Of a DNA stretch of 64,000 nucleotides, positions 1 to 13,456 are shown piece after piece; the stretch's first letter is position 1, and each line of letters begins with the position of its first letter. The DNA is from Setaria digitata. Lineage: Eukaryota; Nematoda; Chromadorea; Rhabditida; Setariidae. The stretch lies in assembly GCA_003640385.1 (NCBI GenBank), contig RCAB01000123.1, positions 62,001 to 126,000 on the forward strand. Reading direction: 5' to 3'. The notes beneath the pieces are model-generated. The model made no database searches. It was given only the letters and a program-made list of their open reading frames with translations, and was not told the DNA's origin. Position numbers and translations under genes: made by a program.

Positions 1-432
1 CAATAACTTAACTACAATTCGCATTTTTATCCAAGTTCTCCATTGAAAATAATGACCAGAGGAACCTGAAACATGTCGGTAATAACTGTATTTTCGACAA
101 TATTCCATGTGGCATTCACCATGAACAGCAAATAAAGTACTGGAGAGGAACTAGTGAGAATAAGTTTCTGACAATCCATTTGAAATATAAAACCATATGC
201 GTAGGATACAGATGTATTTCGAAAGTGATTTCAGGTGTAACTAGCATAGAAGATCGGTCATGGAATACTTATGAATAAAAACGGCTACTGGATTATACGC
301 TTCCTCAAGTAGGATGCTTCGATTGTTGTCCTCAAACGAAACTACTGAAGGGACAGGGGAGTTTTTTCAGAGAAGGCAAAAGGTACTCTAATGTATCTTT
401 CACAAAGGCCATTATAAGTTTCGGTTGAGTTT
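1..432. other. 3' flank of the MIOS gene, no gene seen
   Basis: This stretch lies beyond the stop codon of the minus-strand MIOS gene. It holds AT-rich sequence without a reading frame that looks coding on either strand. Part of it should be the MIOS 3' UTR, but I could not pick a convincing poly(A) signal. Confidence 0.5.
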
Positions 433-3400
433 TCAGCATGAATCCTCACAAAATAAACAGGTTTGTGGTAGTTCAACATTCAACCCGACAATATCACTAT
501 CCTCTATTTTACAGTTGCATAAACAGCCACTAGCTGCGCATTCCGCATGACCATTGAACCAGTGCCAGAGATGTGCCATGTGACCACCGTGACGGCATTT
601 CTAAATACAAAATTATGTTCCAAATTACTTTTGAAGCATTATTTTAAAAAAAAAGGACATTTGAATTGTGAAATTAGAGAGATCTCTTTTTTTACACGAT
701 ATCATTTATTGCTGAATGACATCAACTCTTATTCCAACAAAAGAGAATATGGTTACATGATACCTGACACCAGGTGAACCAAGAAGATAAGCGGCCAAGT
801 TCGTGACATTCTGTCTGAACATATGAACCCATGTGTCTACGACAGAGTATACACTTTGGAAGTGGCTTCAAACAATGAGAACATGCCATTTCCCGAGCCG
901 GAATCGAAGGAGCAGCTGATGATCTAAAAATGATTGCTTACTTATTTCATTTCTCAAACTGATCAATTAACGATTATTTACAAGTTGAAAACACTCAACT
1001 GTTGAATTCCGATAACAATTAACTCAATTCTCAGCTCTCGAGTCAATTAACTGGGGAACATGCAGATCATGAACGATGAAGAGAAACCGTAAATTCAAAT
1101 TTTGAGACTTATTGGACATATTTTCTACTGAAAGTAAAACAACTTACGTAGAAGAAATGTTCAATCGTGTAGTAGGCACGAGCATTGTAGAAGATACAGA
1201 AGCAGATGACACATCCGATTTATCCAATGTAATATTTTGGGGACAAAATTGACAGCAAATTTCTGCCTGTAGATCATGTTATAAACATGTTTATAGAGGA
1301 ATAGAAAAAAAAGTGAAGGAAACAAACCTGCACCGTACTTTGATTCATTTTGGATTCAAATAGAACGGCATCCCTCCTCCATCCGAGTATACAGTCAAGA
1401 CGAGCCCTCTGCACCCACATACCCCAAGTGTTCAGCATATCGAGATAATCACACACAATAATACAACTTCGCCTCATATATTCATTTCTGAAAATAGTAA
1501 TCGACAAACTCAAGAGTAACGAAAAACTAATACGTTTATGAGTCTGAATAATGACCTACGGAGGAAAATTACAGTTCTACAAGTTCCGCTCAGATAAAAA
1601 AAAGCTGAATGATATTTACAATTCAAGGCATGATTCGTTATCCTCAGCAACCAATAACTCGAAATCACTACCGGCAACCTCTTCGGCAGAATAAGTCACA
1701 GGCCAGGATTGTTCTTTTGTAAAACATCGTCCAACTACCAAAAGAACTGTAGCTGTTTGTATGTCACCCGTGTAATCCACGTACCTACATATTACGAAAA
1801 ACCTTTTAGCAACTAACATTTTAAGATTTTACATATAAAATACAATTTCTTGTTCCCAATTTCTCATAAAACGATAGATTAACGTCCTTGCTTCCTTTCT
1901 TTCAAGTAAATATAATAAAAGTGCTCACTGAGACAATAAATCATGTGTAGCCTTTTCATATGAAATACCAATGATCAGTAAACCGGAAAGCGTCCGACAT
2001 AAACAAGAATCCATGATTAACTCCCTCATCAACTTCATAAAATACTGATCGTTAAAATGAATAGCTGCAAAAGCAATCCTGTCCTCCAACGGAATATTCT
2101 GAAATCAGGTTCCTAACACATTATTTCTTACAAATGTCAAGAACTCTTAAATCATTCTTTTCTAAGACTTTCACCAATTATTTCATTTCATAAGATATCA
2201 GAAAGATAACTTACTTGTTGGTGCACTATGCACTGGAGATCGGAAAAACTATCACAACGGAAATCCAGAAATGTTATAATCATATTGAAATATGGATCCT
2301 TAACAATGCTTCTGAGACTATCGGAAAATGATTTCCTAAACCAGGTTTATAGCAAGAACAGAAACGAAAACAGAATAAACTTGACACTATATGTAAAAGA
2401 TAACCATTGTTCTGGCACTCCCCGATAATGCTGCAAAGCTTCTTGAAAAGCTTCTATTTCTAGAAGTTCCTTGTCATTCGATTCTCTGGCTTTATCCAAC
2501 ATCAAATTCAAAGCCTGGAAGAAACTGTACAATGGGAAATGTTTAGAAATAATCAGTTATGCTTTCAGCATTAATATTCCTTCTTTTTTGCGTTATATAC
2601 TTTTTAAACAAACGAACCTACTTTTTTCATCCTAGCTGAATTAGCACTAATTAGTGCGGCAGCTACAGCTCGACTTTGTGTTTTCCTGAAGAGTAAAAAA
2701 ATTTCGGTAGTATTTATGGAATTAGTTATGCTTTTCAGCATTAATATTTCTTTTTTTTTCTTTTTTTAATTACAACACACGAATAAAAAGTCTCACTAAG
2801 TAAAGATAACCATCACCGGTGAATAATAATTAATTTACGATCAAGCGATTTGCCCAACTGTTGTAATTTTTATTTATCAAATGGGACGATGAGCGAGATG
2901 GGAAAGTGAGCGCAGTTAAAAACTTACCTTTCCATAACATTTTCGTCAATGAATGCATCAAGTTGTATTATATCTCCGAGAACAGGCCAACCACATATCC
3001 GAAGCACTCGATCTCGTTCTTTTCCTCTGTACAACTGCAGCATCAACAATAATGATGGTTAGACTTACTAACAGTATATCAAAACGAGTTATTACTGCCT
3101 TTCCTTGATCTAAACAATATAATCAACGCACAACTAAATGATCAGGATAAAAAAGTGTTTAAGACATGCATGAATATTTAAGAGACAGTTGCATCAATTC
3201 CAGAGCAGGTTTCAGGGTATTACACACAAGTTTTCAGAAAAAAAAAAGTCGCAAGAGAAGATGATCAAAATAAAATCCTTGGAAATTATATTTTGGTAAG
3301 AGAAAAATCTAGTACTTACAAAAATTATTCCATTCATATGGAGAAAGAAAGAAAGAGACGAACAAAAATGTGAAAAGGCACGATGTTAATTAAAATATAC

Positions 3401-6400
3401 CAGGATAAGAACTTACTCTAATGCGTCCAAGAAAAGGATCAAAAAGAAATATTCGTTCTGTAGTAAGTTCTTCTTTATCCGGGTCCATACTGTGTTGCAT
3501 TATATCCATAATACCTGGGAACCTGAAAGATTAAAATCAGTAATAAAAAAGAAGAAATTCCGAAATGAATGTAAACTTACAATGTTCCATAGACACATGG
3601 TTTCCAGTCCACAATACTAATCATATGCTGTATCCATTTCCATAGCCATTTCATTTCGGGTGTTGAATATGGACAACAATCAATGATTTCTTTACAAGAT
3701 CGTATATAACCTGAAATTAATTCGCAATCGCTGCTATGATTTCAGCGGATTTACCAATCAACTGAAATTTACAATGTCTTCATGATCACAGCGATTATAA
3801 AAATCGTCCTTGCTTACCTCCTAACGTAGTGCTTTGAGGAGACCCAAAATTTTTTGCTGCTCGACTTTTCATTATAAGCGATATATCAGCTGATTCATCA
3901 ATAGTGACTGGATCTGTACTGCGCACATAAAGTTGATTGCCTGAGGCATGGACAAGAAATCCCTCAGACGAATAATCACCTGTCACAAATTTGTTAACCT
4001 GTAAATGAACCAAAAAACATTCCACAAAGAAATCAAGAGAGACTTTGATATTCCAATAAATAACTATATAATGAATGACTTACTGTAGCAAGTCTGACTT
4101 CAAACGCACCACGTCCTCCATCTGGTGCCACCACCAATAATCGATCACGATTTTCAGGATGCCAGCTGAATCCAGAGACCCTTGAAATGCCGAAAAACTG
4201 GAAAAAAGAACTGAAATTATTCAAATGTAGAAACTTTAGTCAAAGTAGTAATTGCTTCAAGATTACTATTACATCGATCGTACAACAGCCCTAAAATCTC
4301 GGAAATATGGCCGTAAAAGTAAGAAAATGCCAGAAAAAAAGTTCGCCAAAAAATGAAACACATCTGTACCTTATAATTGAGTTCTAAATAAGGGTGAGTT
4401 AACTTCATGGAACCAATATCTTCTAAATATCTAGCTCCACGGAATCCACTTTGCACCAAATCAATTGCATCTGACATCGGAAACTAGAAAAAAATCCATT
4501 CAAGTTAATTTAACTTTTGTTTTTCGGCCAAGTCCATGCATGCAGAATAGCTTGCAATAATATCTTATAAAAATAACGAAAACATACGCCAGGTACTTCC
4601 GCCATGCTTTCATCTAGAATGTTTTCAGATGGTGAAATAAGTTCTGTGACAACCCTGGAATTACGGCGAAAACATGACAAACAAGTTGAAGAATGAGGAT
4701 TCCATAATATTTTCACTGCACCTGCATCATTCTTCTTCTGCAATATTTCGAGTTATTCGTTATTCATCAACTTGCGCTTCAGTTACTTTGTAATTTCCAT
4801 ATATTAGATCCTTCCAGAATAGCGACAATTACTCACAAAATAGGAGACTTGCATCTTATACAGAGGAGATGTCAAATGCCTTCGATCATATATGCAAGCG
4901 AAATCGTCAATGATGCAAGCAATGCACAAATGTGCATCACTGGCACTTATGCTTCGCACTTGATTTGAAACGGCCACAGAACAAACTGGCCGTGAACCTT
5001 CGCGTATATCAAAAAATTTAATTGAACGTGAACAGCCCAAACACAACATACTTGGATCATGCCTATAAAGTAGGAAACATCAACATCTGCAATAAATACC
5101 ATGAAAAAAAAAAAGATAACTACTGAAAAAGGAGAAGGATGTGAACGACTCACATTTTTGAGACAAGCTGAATAATCTTTTATTAAATAATGGGGCTTAG
5201 TAAGGGGGAATACTATTGCTGCTTACGTGAGCCAAGTCAGATCCATCACGCGTTCATTGCAATTTACACAAAATACATGCAGTTTTGGATTACTGATATC
5301 GTACACGCAAACGGAATAATCTTGAGAACGTCCTCTGAAGAAACAATAATCTCAAAATTTTCAGCAAATTATTTGTTCAGTTATCAAAAATGGGATCTAG
5401 AAAAAAAAAAATTACCCTTCTAAACATGCAGCTAAGTACGCATCAGTCACAGAACTGAAGTTTAAGAAATTAACTGGTTTCGCCAAATCGCAAACTAATT
5501 CTACAGCATTATTCAGATTCCTAAAATGATTTTATTAACACCATGGTGGATGAATGCACAGGTTCAGAGATAGTTATATAGCACAAACTAACACTGAAAG
5601 ATATTTTAATGTAAAAGATTACCTAATATCTGGTTCAGCAGCCGCCTTAGTAATTACTATCTTGCCATTCACATAGCCTAATGCCAAAGCCTCATCAGAT
5701 AATGGGCTCAGATCGAAACACTGCAAACGTTCCTGAAAAATATCTAGTAAACTCAACTTCCCATACAATCTTACTACTCTGTTCCAAAAATTAATTTAAA
5801 ATCAGCAAATATAGTTTGACCTGCATATCATCTCCCACTGTTGCAGATTGTGTTTCAGTTTCATTCAGTCTGCGTTCAAGTTGATGGCTAAACATTATTA
5901 CTTATACGAAAATTTTGAAACTGCACAATCTTTCTTGTAATGCTAATACCATGGTTATCCCCTTTCGACACAGAGGCCATCTTACAGGCATAACAAACAC
6001 AATTTTCATGGATGCATTTCAGAACAAATATCTCAGGAATTAACTGGAAGACATTTTTCCAGAATTCGTCTGCGTGTGCTGCTTATAAGGTACAAAATGG
6101 AGCAGTCCAACTAATCTGAACTGAATATTCTCTATAACAGATTATTGTGAAACCAAACGAAGAACAATACCAATTCGCTAGTTTGGTTGAATGGTAAACA
6201 CTGAAGCAATTTTGGTCGAACTTCACCAACATCTTCATAAAATGCCATCTGTTCAGCAGAAAGAGCGATAAACTGTTGTCGACAACTTTTAAGCCAACGT
6301 ATATCTCTAAACATTATCCTGAAATAACAACATATAACAGGTAATTTCGTGAATCGATGTGATACAGCTTACCTTACTACACCGTTCTTCACATCCCACA

Positions 6401-6643
6401 ACATCATTTTGTCATATACCACTATCACTTTACTTTTGGATTCCCTCCGGCTGAGAAACGCTATCTCACTCTACCGTATAGTTGCTGAAAAGGTTGTTAA
6501 ATGAGGACTGCTGCTATAGTAGCACAAAACTTTGAGTTCATCTCATTCCTTCACTGCTTTCGAGTTACTCCGTGCTCTTCTTCCTGATTTTCGAACCGAA
6601 TCTGATGTTGGGTGCCAAGAATGAATCGGTCAGCTTCTTCCAT
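433..6643 (-). CDS. mios: MIOS (mio/missing oocyte) orthologue, GATOR2 complex WD40 protein
   Basis: MIOS is a scaffold subunit of GATOR2, which opposes GATOR1 and so activates TORC1 at the lysosome when amino acids are present. About two dozen short exons resemble the vertebrate protein along its length. N-terminal beta-propeller blades include ALGYVNGKIVI (about 5.7 kb), FFDIREGSRPV (about 5.0 kb) and SGFSWHPENRDRLLVVAP (about 4.15 kb). The helical middle includes YVDYTGDIQTA (about 1.77 kb; vertebrate YVDRTGDVQTA) and DYLDMLNTWGMWVQRARLD (about 1.45 kb). The C-terminal zinc module has ACSHCLKPLPKCILC (about 0.87 kb), WFTWC, KCRHGGHMAHLWHWF and HAECAASGCLCNC (about 0.55 kb). The stop codon is at 433-435. 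The first exon is the least certain part: an ATG at 6643 joins the next exon in phase through a GTAACT donor and a TAG acceptor. The first secure coding sequence is VIVVYDKMMLWDVKNG near 6.4 kb. Confidence 0.9.
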
Positions 6644-9600
6644 TTCTCTCTGTTGCAGGAAAAAATTCAGTAATATCATGGGAATGGAATTTATGCAGCA
6701 TAAGAAATCGGAAGTCAGTATGATGGTAAAGAGTTTGTATATCACGTGATGAATAACCGGAATTAGATGTAAGCAGCCTGGAAGAAAAGATCTCTTACTG
6801 AACGACTTTATTTAAATAATATTACAGTGAATATTCTGACTGCTTTAAAAATTCTTTTCTCAAGTCAAGTTCTACATAATTGAGAAGCTGATTTTAATGA
6901 TTGCGTTAGATTTTCGTTAGTTTCTTTGCAACTGTGACGGTACTGTAGCAGTTTATCCTGATCAGAATGGTGATTATCTAGAAATTATGATGGTGAAGTC
7001 CTAAATATTCAGGATTGCTCATTCCCAATATTGTGTCCTGGAGATGTAGAATTCTATGATTTTTGTCCGAATTTTTGTTTAAGGTGCTTACAACCGAACA
7101 CCATTATGAACAGGTGTAAATTTGTTTCCACTGAAGAAAGCGAAAAAATGTACCTTTCTCTCTCCTTATTAAAGTTCTTTTCAGAATGATTTGATACTAT
7201 GTTCAAGTTCCCTCAATTAGCACTATTTCGAATTAGCATTATTTAGATTAAAAAAGCTTTTTTTTTTTTCCAAGAAAAGGCTATAAAAAAAGATTGAATT
7301 GTTTTTTCTTCTTCCACTTACATTTACTCGATGTTGATCAAAAACAAAAAAGATAATCAGTGCTCGTAAAAAAAAAAACAGTATAATGCAATACTATGAA
7401 AAAATATAGCCTTATTTGTGGATCGAATCACATTCCCAACCTTTGAATTTTGTTTTCCCGACTTCCAATTCCCTGAAAATTGACTTGCTGGCAAGAAATT
7501 TATTCTCACTCTTGAATAACTGATCGAAGTCCCTCGCTTCTCAATCTCTGGCTTCGCACTAATGCCAAAGGAAGGACGACTAACCCTATGGGTCATCAAC
7601 GAATATGTTACGAGAGCAGTAATAGTACATTACGTTGGAATAGTTCCAATGAAATTCAGCACAACATGACATGAAAAGGTCAAATCGTTACCGTTTCGCC
7701 ACACAAATATTGATTATATCATGCAGTAAAATATGTGCAAAGGTTAGTTAATTACCGGATCGGTAATTAACTTTAAAGTGACCTGAATTTGAATTCATCA
7801 AACATTGTTTGTGCAAATTACAAGTCTTATTTACCAACATATAGCTGTTTGTCAGACACGTTACCACAGAGAAGAGGCTATTACATTAAAAGTTCATCAC
7901 AATACATTGGAATCATATCCGATTTTTCACCCTAGAAGCCTAATGTACTGTATTTTCTGTTTCATCTCTTCTGATCTGGTCGTGAATTTAACTTCTTTAT
8001 GACTAGGTAATTTCCGGTAATCAATCATTTTCAATTCAAAATATTCCGCAAGCAAGTCGATATAACCAATTTATCCTGCTTGTAAATCTCAGTTAAACGA
8101 CACCCTGTCAAATGAGCGAATCACTGAGGAGAGCCTGTCGTATTCAATCTTGGCCTACTATCCAAACTGCAACGCATATCATCCTCTCACGGATACATCT
8201 AATTCATTGGCAGTACGATGTGTTGCTGCACGGGACCACCCACGACGACAACTGACGACGACGTATTGTCGCGCTGACAGCTAATACTTCTGGTGTAGCC
8301 ATCACCTGTCATCAAACTGAAATAAAAATTTGGTTGTCTGGGAATTGTTAGCCTTATTGTTATCACTAGAACTAAAGGTTATCAGGTAGGGAACAACTAG
8401 AGAGACAGGTAGACACTGTGATGACTCCACCCCTCCACTTTTACCCTTGTCATCATTACCCTTATTATTTTGGAATTGGAACTTCTTAAATACCGGAATT
8501 CGGTAACTAGGTAAACAAGTTTGGTCCCAGAATTGGTTATGCGTCAGTTTTGTTACGCTCAAGAGTGTCAGCTTTCCCGAATTTTTTTCTTGTAGAACTT
8601 CGTCAACGCCTATTTGGACGACTGAAGTGATACTGCATTATATCACAGTCATGTTGAACCGCTCGTTTGTGCATAATTCGACAGTAACAATTTACCTGAA
8701 ATTCGGGTACGACAATGTTGTCGACTAGGTTTACCAATTATAGTTCCTTTTGCGATACAGTTAACCGCTCTCAACCTTTTGCACGACTGGAGTTAATAAT
8801 ACACATTAAACGATGTTCTTATACTTTGACATCGACTTCTGATTTTTCTCTTAACTTATAATCTGTAAGGAGTCAGTCAGTGAATGTGAAGCACGGTGTA
8901 TGAGAGATATTGTACAGAATTTGACAGAAATTTGCAGTGCAGAATTTTTATTTGAATTCAAAGGTTACCATCAGGTCCTGGGCCGCTTACTTCCAATCTA
9001 CGATTTTGCCTACTCATTACCAACAATATCTGTGAAAAAACATAACGGATTGCATTCTTCTCTGCTCGAACATTTTTCAAACCAAAACATCGCTCAGGAG
9101 TGATGACTGTTGTGAAAAGTCAAAACTTGCTAGGCTTGTGACAGACCAGCTCACTAGTAAGTCTTGACTATAAAAGTTTCATAAAAGCATCAGTTGCCAT
9201 CCGGTAAAAAATAAAATAAGTAACAGTCTGAGCATATTTCTTTTCCGAAGTGAATTTGCACTCCAGAAATGTATAGTGTTGTTTGAACAGTTACGCCACT
9301 ATAAAATAAATCATACCGAACAACCGTGACGATAGATTTCCATTGAAAAGTTTCATAAATTAATATATCCTGCATCACTAAGCTAATTACCTCAAAAAAT
9401 TCTGTATGACATCCACAGTCCTTCGATGAAACACTCTCCCAGCACCACTTCAGTTTTGTATTCAACCAAGAAGTAAAATTAGGTAAGGCCTTTTCCTCTC
9501 ACTCCGACACCATTTAAAAGTGTTGTATACTCAGCATGACTTTTATCGTTCAGTCGAATTATTTGCCGTTTCTCTAACAGCATATACATAGCAAAAGGAA

Positions 9601-10821
9601 AACGGATCACTCATTGTCATTGTCAAATTTCGATGCTTTATAAAAATTGTTTCTGCATTTTGAGGCACTACTCTTAATGCATGTCAAGGAGAATGAAAAT
9701 GATGTATTTTTAAATTGTAACAGATAACTTCCAATGAATCTGATAGCTTTCCGTACATTTAATTCCAAATACCATTGATATGTGTCCGTTTATCTGCAAC
9801 CACCTCTTTTAGGAAGGACTGCATAAAAAACATTTGTAGTCTACATCTTAAAGATAATCCCAATACTGAACATCCACTAAACATTTACAGGATTTCCAGA
9901 AAACTAATGTACTGATAATGAGAACGTGCGAAAATGTCCGAAGCAAAAACTAAGATCAAAGGATACTTACTCTCGAAGGATAGCTTTAATTTTGGGAGTA
10001 TTACCTCACAATGCCGTAATCAAATTTTTTCAACTCAGTGAAGCATTCCTCATAAAATAAGCAAACTAACAGATCTAAGAAATATATAGTTTCATTATTC
10101 TGACCTACTGTATCAGCTTTTAACAGCTTTAAGGCAGCATAAGGAATTGCTCTGCGGCTATCAGCTACCACTGTCGGCTCTCTAGATTTTTTGAGAATAA
10201 TTTAAAGTCTAGACCTAACCAACTCATAAGGCCATTAAAGAGAAATAAGGCAATGAAATCACTATAAAAATCGATGATGTGAATTAAGAATGAGACAAGA
10301 AGTGAGCAAGGTGATCCATTCGTCCAAGGAATGCTTTGAATACTGCTCACATCTTAAATCTTTCGGTGATCTCTTCCAGCTTTGCGGTTCTCTCATGTCC
10401 ATTTCAGGATACTACCGCTTCTCATTTCATGTTGATGACAGAGGTTGTGAAAATGTGTAATGACATTCGAGTAATACTTCAGGATGCTCCCCATATACCA
10501 CCAGAGAATCCAGCACCCCAGAGTCTTCGTTTCCCTGCTGTTTTTGGCTTTCCATTACTGAATGGCCTGTAAAGGAATCTGCTATCTCTCAAATACGAGC
10601 ATTTCAGAATATTACTCGACAAAATACCAAAAAAAGAAGATACACAACATCATACAGCACTTCACTTTTCGAGCTGAAGTTTAAGAGTTTGTTTATAACG
10701 TTACACATCGCATTGTACTGTCTTTTCAAGGAACCAATCAATTTGAGCGATTGATTGCTCTGCTCTAGTAATAAGTTAAAAAAAGTGGACAATTTTGGCG
10801 ATATTTCATCAATATTCACTC
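6644..10821. other. Intergenic region upstream of MIOS, no confident gene
   Basis: About 4.2 kb separates the MIOS start from the 3' side of the next minus-strand gene. Short open frames occur on both strands (for example minus 7357-7599, minus 8302-8562, plus 8900-9103, minus 9190-9465). None shows recognisable family motifs or a chain of phase-compatible exons. The stretch next to 6643 should hold the MIOS promoter, but I see no defined element. Confidence 0.4.
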
Positions 10822-10838
10822 CTACCATCGATGCAGCC
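10436..10838 (-). CDS. Orphan candidate exon(s) of unknown function
   Basis: Two open stretches look like exons on the minus strand. The first follows a CTTAG acceptor at 10838 and reads MVGVNIDEISPKLSTFFNLL onward: an acidic/hydrophobic start, then Gln/Asn-rich helical sequence with Lys-Arg pairs, resembling a coiled coil. The second follows a CTTTACAG acceptor near 10565 and encodes a Gln- and Glu-rich stretch (VMESQKQQGNEDSGVLDSL) ending in a stop near 10436. A GTGAAG donor could join them in phase. They may be a separate small gene or 3' exons of the membrane-protein gene upstream. I do not recognise the family. Confidence 0.3.
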
Positions 10839-13422
10839 TAAGACAATGCTACAGTAAGCAGAGTTCTTTATGCTGACTGCACAAAGCAGAAACCTCAGAA
10901 CATTCCATAGTAAATACCTTAATAAGATAACAAACAAAAGAAATAATAAGCTTGGCTTGAGTTTAGAACTTGCGGAAGAAATCATCCGCGGTGAAACAGA
11001 GATTTCGCAGAGGTGGGAGCTACAGCACATATAATATCTGATTGTCAGCACACATTGATAAAGAAGCCTTTTTAAACGGTCAAAAGGTGATATATAAATA
11101 AAATGATATTGATAGAGCACTACTGATTTCGAGCATTTTATTGAAATTGGAAAATTAAGTAAATTAAATGAATATACTTACCTCCAAGAAGTCTTCTTGT
11201 TGATACAGGTGCCGATATAGAAGGCAATGGCTGACAGCAAGATGGATACGATAATCACAATAAAAGCCCAGTTGGGTACATGTTCACGATTCTCCGATCC
11301 TTCTTCTACAGTAGAAACCGTTGGAGGTCTTGCTGTTACATCCATTATATTTAACAATTCATTCACCAGTTGTTCAGCTTCTTCACTGCCGTACTTTTCT
11401 CTCAGCTGAAATGAGTTATGAGCTGTACTGTGCCGCACATTCCCTATGTCTTATATTCCGAATACGTAGAGCCACTATTATCAGCATTTCCGTTTCGTTG
11501 GAAATTATGGTATTATATCATTGTGTACTACAACTGATGTCGTGTTGCAGTTGTAAGCAAAAAAAGAACTGCGAACAAGTTTATCTGAACTTTTCCTTGC
11601 ATAAACAATCCAACATTATCATTTGAAGTCAACATGGCAATACACTATTTAACCACAATAGCTATCATTCATTTATTACCTAACAGAAGTTCCTCCTTCA
11701 TCCTTTTATTGTCATTCTCATTTGACTATATGTACACTCATGTAGCATTTGCATGGAAGTTTTCAAATTCAGCTATATAATCAGTATAGAAACAACAAAA
11801 CAGCAGAAACCTATCTCGACTTTACGTCATCGTCTTGTCCATAGCTTTCTTTTGAAGTTTTTAATTAATCCACAAGAGGTTACTGTTCCATTCAATCATT
11901 CCCTAATGCTATAGAAGGAAATTGAGAAGTTGCTGGCATCATGTACAAAAAATACGCATTATGCGTCTACCTTATATTTTCTTTCATCGCTGGTTAGCAG
12001 ATATTGCTCCATCACACAAAAAGGCTGCTAAAATTAGTGCGACAAATAATCTATTTTCTGAATAACAATAATTATTCCCATGTTCCCATTAACTGAATAT
12101 ATTCTGCGAACGAATGTGCAAATTTTCAGCGTGGCATATTTTTCCCTAAACGAATTTGTTGAAAAAACCATTAGTAAAAACGAAAATTCAGGCCCGATAC
12201 ATTTCTACTTTTCTCTGTCAATCTCTTCTGCAACTTGCCTTTACAATCTTTTTCATTGATTCTGCAATTCCCTTCCTTTCCCCATCATGCTCCTGATAAA
12301 GCATTAAAAACTGTATAATCAGTTTACTCATCTTCTTTCAAATTATCATTGAAAAAACGAACCACTGATACCCATAGTGTTGAGGAATTTCTCGTATAAA
12401 AAGTTACTTAATGCAAAGAAAATAAACTATTTGGATGAGTATGCAAGTCTGCAGAAGAAATAGTATTGAATTCACAAGCCTTCACTTTCATTCAAATAGT
12501 TACAGCTATTGGGAGAGAAAAAATTGTTTTAAACATCATGAAAATAACATACTTAGTATAATGCCACTGCTGAAGGATAGCTAGTGACGAATAATACCAC
12601 GTAGGATTTTAAAACAATTATCATCATGACACTTATCTTGAGTTTCTGGGAGACTACTCAAAGCTATTCAACAAAAATAACTATGGATGACACATTTCAG
12701 TAAGAAGAGTAAAAATTGATTAATTACGATAGTATCACCTATAAATGGGTAAACTTATTACCTTTAAAAACATCATTAGCTATTCTACAAATCCTCCACT
12801 GGCAGCATGTCGTTGTAATTTAATCATGCTTTAAAGAACAACAATCTTTTGTTTATTTCTCCATTAATGAATTTAATTTTCCCATCAATATTGTCTGCCC
12901 TTTCCTTTCGATCGAAAAGCTCCAAAGCACATTTACGAACTAATTAAATATTTATGGAAAAGAATCAGCTAGAACCTACAAAGTGTCGCAATCACTGATT
13001 GGAATCTTTTGAGAAGTTAAAATCATTGCCTGATTGCTTCCCTCTATCAAATCTTTCCTAATGTGTTATGTGTAAAGTTTATGTCCATATAACGATGATA
13101 AATCTTCGAAATTCAACTCCATTTGTCTGCCTCAGTATGGAGCACTTCATAGCTGACAATTACGAATAAGATTTGAAAGACTGATTAGAGTAGTTTAGCT
13201 ACTGTATGATACCATTAACCGCTTGTTAGTATTAGAATATCGTGAGTGTTCCGGAATATCTGGGAAACTAGGAAACTATAGTGCTGATTATTCTGTAAGT
13301 TGAAACTAGAACAAGTAGGGAAATTTAAAAAATGAGAAAGACAAACTTCATAATTGATCTAATGCTAATACTCACTGCTCACTATACCCTGGTAGAAAAA
13401 AGAGATATGGTATAGTAATAGT

Positions 13423-13456
<34 letters not shown>

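Noticed and set aside
9190..9465. 91-codon minus frame with several Cys
   Set aside because: No acceptor/donor chain, no family motif and low-complexity hydrophobic composition; probably chance.
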